Shown here one piece after another: positions 1-6,979 of a stretch of 64,000 bases of DNA. The stretch's first letter is position 1; every line of letters starts with the position of its first letter. The notes under the pieces are model-generated. The model saw only the letters and a list, made by a program, of their open reading frames with translations. It did not search any database and was not told the DNA's origin. The translations under genes were made by a program, and so were the position numbers. This DNA comes from Thermonema rossianum DSM 10300 (GTDB lineage Bacteria; Bacteroidota; Bacteroidia; Cytophagales; Thermonemataceae). Location: the NCBI RefSeq assembly GCF_000426825.1, contig NZ_AUGC01000013.1:1-64000 (forward strand), written 5' to 3'.

Positions 1-40
1 GTCGCAATCCTTCTTTTAATGGTAGATGCGCTGTGTGAGA
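1..40. repeat. Possible terminal CRISPR-type repeat at the window edge
   Basis: The first bases begin GTCGCAATCC and continue TTCTTTTAATGG, ending near TGTGTGAGA at about base 40. This has the look of the 36-40 base repeats of many Bacteroidota CRISPR arrays, which often start GTYGCAATCC, carry an A+T-rich middle with an AATGG core and end in GAGA or GAAAC. Only one copy is present and no second copy was found in the window, so an array cannot be shown. If real, it is the last repeat of an array lying to the left. It could equally be ordinary intergenic DNA. Confidence 0.22.
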
Positions 41-464
41 TAGCTATATAAGTCGCTTATTTTCAGTGTTTTATGTATTCAAAATTGCACAAAGTGGCAA
101 TTTTTCCAATGTGACTGGAATTTTAAACAGAATTTTCTTAAAGAAAATCAAAAATTCACCAAACAATATGTCAAAGATCGTGCTTTGCCGGGCTTCCGTT
201 CGTCGGGCGGGTCGAAAAATGCGCAGGCATTCGTCGTGTAAAAACAGCCGTTCGTCCAAAATGTCAGCGCACAGCTGTCATGTTTCTTTGGCTGCCGCCC
301 ATGCGGAAAGCCACTTGCAAAGTGAAGGCATTTTAATTATTTTTTTCATAAGATCAAATCTTTTTTTAATTTTTTTGAAAAAGTCAATACATCCGGCCGC
401 AAAGACCGGCAGCAACACTGGCACAAAAGCCGGCACGTGCGTATCTTTTGCCCAAAAACACGCA
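41..464. other. Intergenic stretch upstream of the PhzF-like gene
   Basis: This is A+T-rich DNA with no convincing gene. The PhzF reading frame stays open back to base 66, but the added 133 residues are rich in Ser, Arg, Lys and Phe and look like nothing in the family, so I treat them as non-coding. The part around 320-390 has T-runs and A-runs consistent with a promoter region, but I could not place a clean promoter motif. Confidence 0.5.
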
Positions 465-1274
465 ATGGAAGCACTTCTTTTCCAAGTCAATGCCTTCACA
501 CATCGGCCTTTTGGGGGCAATCCGGCGGCAGTGTGCCTGACAGCTGCGCCCTTCCCCACTTCGCTTATGCAAGCCATAGCCGCCGAAATGAACCTTTCGG
601 AAACGGCTTTTGTGCATCCTTTAGCCGGCGGGCACTATGCCCTGCGCTGGTTTACGCCCACCACCGAAGTGGCTCTCTGCGGGCATGCCACACTTGCCAC
701 AGCCCACGTGCTGCTCTCGGAAATAGAAACGGAAGCAGCAAGGGAAGAAGTAAACTTTGAAACACAAAGTGGTTTGCTTACTGTGAAAAAGCAACGAGAC
801 GGTTACGCGATGCTGTTTCCGGCTTTGCCATGCGAAGCCATAGACGTGCCCGAAGGCTTGACGCAGGCACTCAATGCAAGCGTGAAGGCTTGTTTTCGCA
901 GCACTTTCGATTTGGTGGTTGAGCTCGAAGACGAAGCAGCGGTGCGCAGCTGTACGCCCCGGCTCGAAGCGCTTGCCGCTTTTCCCTACCGCGGGGTCAT
1001 TGTTACGGCGGCCGGGCAGCCCCCTTTTGATTTTGTGTCGCGCTTTTTCGGTCCCAATTGCGGGGTGGCGGAAGATCCGGTCACGGGCTCGGCGCACTGT
1101 GCATTGGCGCCCCTGTGGGCAGCCCGCCTGCAAAAAACGTCTCTACGAGCCTTCCAGGCATCGAAGCGTGGGGGCATCGTAGAGACGGAACTGCTTGGTG
1201 AACAGGTGATACTCCAAGGGGCAGCCGTAACCATTTGGACCGGGCGGCTGCAGCCGCATATTCTGCCCGCTTAG
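465..1274 (+). CDS. PhzF family isomerase/epimerase-like protein
   Basis: Cytosolic protein of 269 residues in the PhzF superfamily (diaminopimelate-epimerase fold), which catalyses isomerisation through a conserved acid/base Glu. Visible family marks are GNPAAVC near residue 18, the SETAFV segment carrying the catalytic-type Glu, CGHATLATAHVL, and the late AEDPVTGSAHCAL motif. The start at 465 is chosen because MEALLFQVNAF is the usual N-terminus; the frame is open further upstream without homology. It converges on the acyl-CoA dehydrogenase gene, and the two coding ends overlap by four bases. The substrate is unknown: most members outside phenazine clusters have no assigned reaction, and no phenazine genes are nearby. 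Confidence 0.9.
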   Translation: MEALLFQVNAFTHRPFGGNPAAVCLTAAPFPTSLMQAIAAEMNLSETAFVHPLAGGHYALRWFTPTTEVALCGHATLATAHVLLSEIETEAAREEVNFETQSGLLTVKKQRDGYAMLFPALPCEAIDVPEGLTQALNASVKACFRSTFDLVVELEDEAAVRSCTPRLEALAAFPYRGVIVTAAGQPPFDFVSRFFGPNCGVAEDPVTGSAHCALAPLWAARLQKTSLRAFQASKRGGIVETELLGEQVILQGAAVTIWTGRLQPHILPA

Positions 1275-2758
1275 CCCAAAAGGCTTTGCAGTTTCATGGC
1301 TACACTCATGTCGCCTTGCACTTTTATCTTGCCTGCCATGAAGGCATTCATGGGGTTCAGCTCGCCTTTGAGCAGGGCTTGCATGTCTTCGGGGCTGATG
1401 AATATGGTGCAGGCGGCTTCGCGGTCTTCTTCGCTCACCGTGTTGGTGCCGCCGGTGCCGTCAATCAGCAGTTTTTTGCTGCCGAAGTCGAACTTCAGGC
1501 TTGTGCCCAAAGAGCCTTGTGCGGCACGTTGCCGGATGGCATGCATCACTTCGTCCAATACCGAAGCGGCGGCGGCTTCGCGGGCGGTTTGAGGCTTGGG
1601 GTTTTCGTATTTTTTATCGTCGATAAGTATTTTGGCAAGTATCTCGCGCATGATTTCCGAGGTGCCCCCGCCAATGGTAAGGATGCGCACGTCGCGGTAC
1701 ACGCGTGCCACTTTGTAGTCTTCTATGTAGCCATAGCCGCCAAACATCTGCAGGCACTCATAAGCGGCTTTGTTTGCCAGCTCGGTGGCTTGCAGCTTGG
1801 CAATGCTACACTCCTTCACCGCATACTTGCCTTCGTTTTGCAGGCGGCTGCAGTAGTAAACATACTGTTTGATGACTTCGGTTTCGGCATGCAGTTGTGC
1901 CATGCGGTGGCGCAATACCTGAAATTTGTTGATGGGGCGCCCGAAGGCTTGGCGCTCGCTCATGTATTTGAGGGTGTAATCGATGAGGGCTTCGGTGCCT
2001 GCCACGGCGCCGATGGCGCCCACCAGGCGCTCCAGCTGCAGGCCGTCCATAAGGTAATAGAAGCCCTTGCCTTCTTCACCGATGAGGTTTTCTGCCGGCA
2101 CCTTCACATCTTCAAAAAAGAGTTCGGCGGTGTCGGAGGCATGCCAGCCCAGTTTGTTGAGTTTGTTTTTGGTGATGCCGGGGCTGTCGAGGTCCACCAC
2201 TATCAGCGAAAAACCATTGATACCGGCTTCGGGATTGGTCTTCACCACCAGCACAATGTAGTCGCCATAAATGCCGTTGGAAATGAAGGTCTTCTGCCCG
2301 TTGATGATGTAGTGGTCGCCTTGACGCACGGCACGGGTTTGTATGTTTGCCACGTCGGAACCGGCGCCGGGTTCGGTAATGCCGATGGCTGAAATCATTT
2401 CGCCCTTGATGACCGGCACCAAGTATTTTTGTTTGAGCGCTTCCGAACCAAATTTGTAAACGTAGGTGGAAGACATGTATTGCGTGACGGTGGGAATGAC
2501 GCCAAAGCCGCCGGAAAATACTTTTGAGATTTCTTCGCAAAAGACCACGCTGTAGAAGAAGTCCAAGCCTGCCCCGCCGTATTGCGCGGGATAGTGCAAG
2601 CCTAAGAATCCCTGCTCACCAAATTTTTTCCATATTTCTTTGGGTACTCTTTGTTGTGCCTCCCATTCGTCTATATAAGGCACCACTTCCTTTTGCAAAA
2701 ACTGTTTCAGAGCGTCCCGAAACAGCTCGTGCTCTTCGGTAAAATAATATTCTTTCAT
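1271..2758 (-). CDS. Acyl-CoA dehydrogenase fused to an SCP2 sterol-carrier domain
   Basis: FAD-dependent acyl-CoA dehydrogenase of 495 residues, last gene of the leftward TetR operon, so probably the alpha,beta-dehydrogenation step for the acyl-CoA made by the synthetase just upstream (19 bases away). Residues 1 to about 380 are the dehydrogenase: N-terminal helical part, ITEPGAGSDVANIQTRA flavin/substrate loop, QAFGRPINKFQ, and the C-terminal MFGGYGYIEDY and GGGTSEIMREILA signatures. Residues about 395-495 look like an SCP2 domain (GTSLKFDF, DGTGGTNTVSEEDREAA, then MNAFMAGKIKVQGDM near the end), a lipid or acyl-CoA binding fold. Ordinary acyl-CoA dehydrogenases are about 380 residues, so the fusion accounts for the extra length. 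Substrate chain type is unknown. Confidence 0.92.
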   Translation of the reverse strand: MKEYYFTEEHELFRDALKQFLQKEVVPYIDEWEAQQRVPKEIWKKFGEQGFLGLHYPAQYGGAGLDFFYSVVFCEEISKVFSGGFGVIPTVTQYMSSTYVYKFGSEALKQKYLVPVIKGEMISAIGITEPGAGSDVANIQTRAVRQGDHYIINGQKTFISNGIYGDYIVLVVKTNPEAGINGFSLIVVDLDSPGITKNKLNKLGWHASDTAELFFEDVKVPAENLIGEEGKGFYYLMDGLQLERLVGAIGAVAGTEALIDYTLKYMSERQAFGRPINKFQVLRHRMAQLHAETEVIKQYVYYCSRLQNEGKYAVKECSIAKLQATELANKAAYECLQMFGGYGYIEDYKVARVYRDVRILTIGGGTSEIMREILAKILIDDKKYENPKPQTAREAAAASVLDEVMHAIRQRAAQGSLGTSLKFDFGSKKLLIDGTGGTNTVSEEDREAACTIFISPEDMQALLKGELNPMNAFMAGKIKVQGDMSVAMKLQSLLG

Positions 2759-2777
2759 TGCTTTTTTTGTTTTTATT

Positions 2778-4481
2778 TCACAACCATATAACAGTTTCTT
2801 CTTTCATAAGCCATTGCTCGTAATAGTCGCCGTAGTGGATGTCTATCTGGCGGCGGCGTATTTTTAAGGTAGGGGTCAACAGGCTGTTGTCCACACTCCA
2901 CGCTTCGGTCGTAAGCACTGCCTTGGCTATTTTTTGATGGGTAGGCAGGGGCTCGTTGATGCGCTCCAGCAACTCCCGGATGGCTTGTTCTACCACCTGC
3001 GGCTCTTCTTTTTGTCCCATTTCGGAAAGAGAAATGAGCACAAGCGGCTGGAGTTGCCCCAAGCCCACCACGCACACCTGCTCGGCATAGGGCAGCTTGC
3101 CAAACTGCTCTTCAAGCGGACCGGGATAAATGAACATGCCTTTGGCTGTTTTGAAAGCGTCGCTCAGGCGCCCGGTGATTTTCAAAAAGCCTTCTTCGTC
3201 TATTTCGCCGCAGTCGCCGGTGTGCAGCCAGCCGTCGCGTATGACTTCGGCGGTTTTTTCGGGCTCTTTGAAATAACCTTCCATCAGCCATTCGGCGCGC
3301 ATGAGTATTTCACCGGTGCCGGGGTCTATTTTCAGCTCTACTTCGGTAAGGGGCTTGCCTACGGTGCCCGGTTTGTTGCGGTCGCGCGGCATGATGCAGC
3401 AGCCGGCACAGTTCTCGGTCATGCCGTACACATCGCGCACAAAAACGCCCAAGTCCATAAACCATTGTTTCACGGCATCGGGGGTTTGGGCGGCGCCGGT
3501 CAGGGCGAGTTCTACCTTCGAAAGCCCCAGCTTTTTACGGATGATTTTTTTGAGCAGGCTGCCTATCAGCGGCAGGCGCGTGAGTGTGTTGTATTTTTTT
3601 TCGCCAAAGCGCTCCAGGATGCCCAAGCGGAATTTCTGCCAGATGCGCGGCACACCAAAGAAGAGGGTGGGTTGGGTGTCTTGCAGGTTTTCCAGAAAAG
3701 TGTCGATGGATTCGGCAAAAGAGATGGTTCCGCCCAAGTACAGGCAGGCCATCTCAATGGCCATGCGCTCGGCAATATGGTTGAGGGGCAGGTAAGAAAA
3801 GAAACGCCCTTCGCTCAATGCAAAGAGTCCTATGTCGTTGTGGCGCAACTCGCTTTCAAGAAAGAGGGCGGGCGAGCGAAATTTCAACATGACGCCTTTG
3901 GGGGTACCGGTGGTGCCGGAAGTAAACAGGATGGTCCAAAGGTCGTCGCGGGTGGGTTCATACACTTCTTGCAAGGGCTCGTGTGTGTGCAGCAGTTCGT
4001 CCCACGCCTTGCCGTCTTCTACTTTGGAATTGCCGGGGTAGTGCGGGAAGTGTATGATTTGAATGTGTGCGGGTACCGCTTCGCGTACTTTCTGCCAATA
4101 GCCTTCGTCGAGCTTGCCCACAAACAGGTGGGTTACTTCGCTCTTTTCGAGCACGGTGCGCAGGTCGTGTGCCGCCAGGTTGGCATAAAAAGGCACCGAC
4201 ACCGCCCCGCTCATCATAATAGCCAGGTCCGAGAGAATCCAGTGGTAGCAGTTTTTCGACAGAATGCCTACCAGGCTGCCTTTGCCTACGCCCATGGCAC
4301 GAAGGGCAGCCGCCATGCGCCGGGCTTCGTCGCCGGCTTGTGCCCAAGTGATGGTTTTCCATTGCTTGCCAAAAGGCTGCCGCATGAAAACGGCATTGGG
4401 TTTTTCTTTCTCCCACTTCAGGAAATAGTGCAGCTGAGTGGGCAGTGTCTGCACAACGGGCGTGGTAAGGGTCTCTTTCAT
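2778..4481 (-). CDS. AMP-dependent acyl-CoA synthetase (long-chain fatty acid:CoA ligase type)
   Basis: Protein of 567 residues that activates a carboxylic acid to its acyl-CoA using ATP. The AMP-binding P-loop TILFTSGTTGTPKGVML lies near residue 190, VYGMTENCAGC forms the adenylate motif, and GWLHTGDCGEIDEEGFLKITGR precedes the hinge. FKTAKGMFIYPGPLEEQF carries the A10-like region. The overall form resembles the FadD15/long-chain group seen in Bacteroidota and mycobacteria. It sits 12 bases downstream of the SDR gene and 19 bases upstream of the dehydrogenase in the same operon, so it probably supplies the pathway's starting acyl-CoA. The substrate cannot be read from sequence. Confidence 0.92.
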   Translation of the reverse strand: MKETLTTPVVQTLPTQLHYFLKWEKEKPNAVFMRQPFGKQWKTITWAQAGDEARRMAAALRAMGVGKGSLVGILSKNCYHWILSDLAIMMSGAVSVPFYANLAAHDLRTVLEKSEVTHLFVGKLDEGYWQKVREAVPAHIQIIHFPHYPGNSKVEDGKAWDELLHTHEPLQEVYEPTRDDLWTILFTSGTTGTPKGVMLKFRSPALFLESELRHNDIGLFALSEGRFFSYLPLNHIAERMAIEMACLYLGGTISFAESIDTFLENLQDTQPTLFFGVPRIWQKFRLGILERFGEKKYNTLTRLPLIGSLLKKIIRKKLGLSKVELALTGAAQTPDAVKQWFMDLGVFVRDVYGMTENCAGCCIMPRDRNKPGTVGKPLTEVELKIDPGTGEILMRAEWLMEGYFKEPEKTAEVIRDGWLHTGDCGEIDEEGFLKITGRLSDAFKTAKGMFIYPGPLEEQFGKLPYAEQVCVVGLGQLQPLVLISLSEMGQKEEPQVVEQAIRELLERINEPLPTHQKIAKAVLTTEAWSVDNSLLTPTLKIRRRQIDIHYGDYYEQWLMKEETVIWL

Positions 4482-4493
4482 GGCTTTTTTATT

Positions 4494-5279
4494 TTAGTTG
4501 AGTTTAAACATATCGCCCCACAAGCGCTGCCCCCCATCGATATAGATGGTTTCACCGGTGATGTAAGCAGCCATGGGCGTAAGCAGAAAAGCCACCAAAA
4601 AGGCTACCTCCTCTACCTTGCCCAAGCGCTTGAGGGGTATGGTTTCGGCAATGCCTTGTTTGATGCTTTCGGGGTATTGTTCCAAGCCGGTGGATTGTAT
4701 GATACCGGGTGCCACGGCATTGACACGGATGCCGTAGCGGCTCCATTCCACAGCCAGCGTTTTGGTCATGTTGTCCACGCCGGCACGCGCGGCGCCCGTG
4801 TGCATCATGCCCGGAAAGCCGCGGTATATGTTGGCAATGATATTGACAATGCTGCCGCTTTTTTGTGGAATAAAGAAGCGGTTTGCCATGGTATAAGTCA
4901 TATTCCAGGTGCCGTTGAGGTTGTTGTTGACCACTGCCTGAAAGCCCTTCGGGCTGATCTGTTCGGCAGGGGCAGGAAACTGCCCGCCGGCATTGTTCAC
5001 CAGGAAATCGAGGCGTGCGTAACGCCCGGCAACAAAGTCTGCCAGAGCTTTGGCTTGTTCGGGCTCGCGTATGTCGCAGGTTTTGTAGCATACTTCTCCC
5101 AAAGCGGCCAGGCTTCCGGCGGCGGCCTGCAGCTTTTCTTCCTTCCTTCCACTGATGCACACGGTAGCGCCCATATTCAAGAGCTGTTTGGCGATGGCGT
5201 AGCCTATGCCGCTGCCCCCACCGGTTACGATGGCTATTTTTCCTTTCAGTAAGTCACTGTTAAACATAAACTTACGCAT
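4494..5279 (-). CDS. Short-chain dehydrogenase/reductase, enoyl-CoA reductase-like
   Basis: Rossmann-fold NAD(P)-dependent oxidoreductase of 261 residues. The cofactor motif TGGGSGIG is at about residue 19, NNAG near residue 93, and the IDGGQ C-terminal signature is present. The usual YxxxK catalytic pair is absent: where YSASK is normally seen the sequence reads HTGAARAGVDNMTK. This pattern, with GGQFPAPAEQISPKG, is typical of the peroxisomal trans-2-enoyl-CoA reductase and 2,4-dienoyl-CoA reductase branch of the SDR family, fitting an operon that handles acyl-CoAs. The start overlaps the end of the BKACE gene by eight bases, suggesting translational coupling; an alternative ATG is at 5267. 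Confidence 0.9.
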   Translation of the reverse strand: MRKFMFNSDLLKGKIAIVTGGGSGIGYAIAKQLLNMGATVCISGRKEEKLQAAAGSLAALGEVCYKTCDIREPEQAKALADFVAGRYARLDFLVNNAGGQFPAPAEQISPKGFQAVVNNNLNGTWNMTYTMANRFFIPQKSGSIVNIIANIYRGFPGMMHTGAARAGVDNMTKTLAVEWSRYGIRVNAVAPGIIQSTGLEQYPESIKQGIAETIPLKRLGKVEEVAFLVAFLLTPMAAYITGETIYIDGGQRLWGDMFKLN

Positions 5280-6141
5280 TTTTTAGCGATAAATTCAACA
5301 TTTGCCTTGCTTCGGCAACGGTTGCCGGCTCACGGCCCAAGGTGCGCACCAGCTTGGCAGCGGCTTCGACCAGCTCGCCATTCGATTTTGCCATGGCGCC
5401 TTCGGGCAAATAGAAGTTGTCTTCCAGCCCTACGCGTATGTGCCCGCCAATGGTGATGGCAGCCGCAGCCAGCGCCCACTGCTTGCGCCCAATGCCGATG
5501 ACCTGCCAATGCGAGCCGGCAGGCACGCTGCGCGCCTGATGCAACAGGTTTTCGGTGGTAGCCGGAATGCCGCCCAACACGCCCATGACGAAGCTGAACA
5601 CGTAGGGTGGTTTCAAAATGCCCATGTCTATGAAAGGCATGGCATTGTTGATATGCCCGCAGTCGAATACTTCCATTTCGGGCAAGGTGCCGGCTTCGTT
5701 CATGCGCTCCAAAAAGAAGCGTATATCCTTGAATGGGTTTTGAAAGACAAAGTCATGATAGAACTGCTTGGTTTTGGGCGAATAAATGGCGTAGTTCATC
5801 GAGCCCATGTTGAGTGCGGCCATGTCGGGTTTCAGTGCCGAAATATGGTGGATGCGCTCTTCTTTGGAAATGCCAATGGCACCGGTCGAGAAGTTGATGA
5901 TGACGTCGGGGCAACGCTTGCGCACTTCGTCGTAAATGCGCCGGTAGGTTTCTATGTCGTAGGCCGGCGCACCGTTGTCTTGCCGGGCGTGAATGTGCAA
6001 GATAGCCGCACCGGCTTCCACGGCACGGCGCCCTTCTTCGGCTATTTCTTCGGGTGTGTAAGGAATATAGGGGCATTGGTCGCGCGTGGCCAGCACGCCC
6101 GTCAGTGCCGCGGTAATCACTACTTTTTTGTCAGATGCCAT
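5272..6141 (-). CDS. BKACE family (DUF849) beta-keto acid cleavage enzyme
   Basis: Cytosolic TIM-barrel protein of 289 residues. The family is typified by 3-keto-5-aminohexanoate cleavage enzyme, which condenses a beta-keto acid with acetyl-CoA to give acetoacetate and a new acyl-CoA. Visible marks are VVITAALTGVLATRDQCPYI, the metal-binding AGAAILHIHARQ (two His), DVIINFSTGAIG, and the late GGHIRVGLEDNFYL. The start at 6141 (MASDKKVV) is preferred over one 28 residues further up, because the longer form adds a low-complexity leader that overlaps the enoyl-CoA hydratase gene. It is in the middle of the acyl-CoA operon, where it may replace an HMG-CoA lyase-type cleavage step; that role is inferred. 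Confidence 0.92.
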   Translation of the reverse strand: MASDKKVVITAALTGVLATRDQCPYIPYTPEEIAEEGRRAVEAGAAILHIHARQDNGAPAYDIETYRRIYDEVRKRCPDVIINFSTGAIGISKEERIHHISALKPDMAALNMGSMNYAIYSPKTKQFYHDFVFQNPFKDIRFFLERMNEAGTLPEMEVFDCGHINNAMPFIDMGILKPPYVFSFVMGVLGGIPATTENLLHQARSVPAGSHWQVIGIGRKQWALAAAAITIGGHIRVGLEDNFYLPEGAMAKSNGELVEAAAKLVRTLGREPATVAEARQMLNLSLKNA

Positions 6142-6163
6142 AGTTATCGGGGGTTTTGTGGGT

Positions 6164-6979
6164 TTAGTGTCCTTTCCATTGGGGTTTTCTTTTTTCCTTA
6201 AATGCCCGTATGCCTTCACGGGCATCTTCGGTTTGCAACAGCTGCATGAGCCTGCTGTTCAGCTCTTCGTGAGAGAGCCGGGGCAAGTGGTGATATACTT
6301 CAATGCCTGCTTGCATGGCCGTGGGGGCACCTTCGCGCAATTGCGCAACCAGCGCCTGCACTTTGGGTAACACCTCTTCGGGCTGCTCCACCACATGAGT
6401 AACCAATCCACAAGCCAACAGTTGGGCAGCTGTGCGCTCTTCGCCCAACAGGCACCAGTTCAATGCCTGACGGGCAGGCATAAAACCGGCAAGGGCTTTC
6501 ATCACCTGAAAGGGAAAAAGCCCGCGCTTTACTTCGGGCAAAGAAAAACGCACCTGTTGGTGGGCTACTGCAAAGGTACTTGCCGCTACCAGCAGCAGGC
6601 CGCCGGCCAGCACATCGCCGGTAATGGCAGAAATCAAGGGCTTGGTAAAACTTTCGAATAGCTCATGCACTACCAAAGGGCGTTGTGCCGCGGGCACCGT
6701 CGATTGATGCTCGATGCCCCCCATCATGGCTTTCAGGTCGGCACCGGCACAAAAGACCGGTCCCCGGGCGCTCAGCACCACAAAGCGCAGTTGCCGGTTG
6801 TTTTGCGCATAAGCCAGTGCGTAAGCCAGCTCATTCAGCATCACCGGGTTGAGTGCATTGCGGCGCCCGGGGTGGTTGAGCACCACCTGCAGGCGGTCGT
6901 CTTCTTCGTGGCATTCAATAAAATGCCAGCGGTAGCGCTGCAGCGCGTCATCGGCTATTTCGGGAAAATAAGCATTCAT
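6164..6979 (-). CDS. Enoyl-CoA hydratase/isomerase family protein
   Basis: Crotonase-fold protein of 271 residues, likely hydrating an enoyl-CoA (for instance a methylglutaconyl-type CoA) made by the carboxylase encoded just upstream. Seen: the N-terminal LNHPGRRNALNPVMLNEL, the oxyanion-hole segment GPVFCAGADLKAMMGG, then AITGDVLAGGLLLVAASTFAVAH. The start codon overlaps the stop of the biotin carboxylase gene by four bases (ATGA form), so the two are translationally coupled. The C-terminus (KEKRKPQWKG) follows the usual F-x-EKRxPxW ending of the family. Exact substrate unknown; the neighbouring carboxylase pair argues for a carboxylated branched enoyl-CoA. Confidence 0.92.
   Translation of the reverse strand: MNAYFPEIADDALQRYRWHFIECHEEDDRLQVVLNHPGRRNALNPVMLNELAYALAYAQNNRQLRFVVLSARGPVFCAGADLKAMMGGIEHQSTVPAAQRPLVVHELFESFTKPLISAITGDVLAGGLLLVAASTFAVAHQQVRFSLPEVKRGLFPFQVMKALAGFMPARQALNWCLLGEERTAAQLLACGLVTHVVEQPEEVLPKVQALVAQLREGAPTAMQAGIEVYHHLPRLSHEELNSRLMQLLQTEDAREGIRAFKEKRKPQWKGH

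Noticed and set aside
71-259. A 62-residue minus-strand frame at the left edge
   Set aside because: No recognisable domain, A+T-rich, and no partner gene; treated as chance.
66-464. In-frame extension of the PhzF-like gene by 133 residues
   Set aside because: The added residues have no family resemblance and are biased to Ser, Arg, Lys and Phe; the normal PhzF N-terminus starts at 465.
1235-2392. A 385-residue frame opposite the acyl-CoA dehydrogenase
   Set aside because: It is the antisense of a clear enzyme gene; rich in Ala, Gly, His and Phe, which is typical of antisense frames here.
2934-5252. A 772-residue frame opposite the synthetase and SDR genes
   Set aside because: It spans two real genes on the other strand and has no domain; the codon bias of the real genes leaves the antisense open.
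4494-5279. SDR gene as a broken gene because it lacks YxxxK
   Set aside because: The enoyl-CoA/dienoyl-CoA reductase branch naturally lacks the normal catalytic pair, and the frame is intact.
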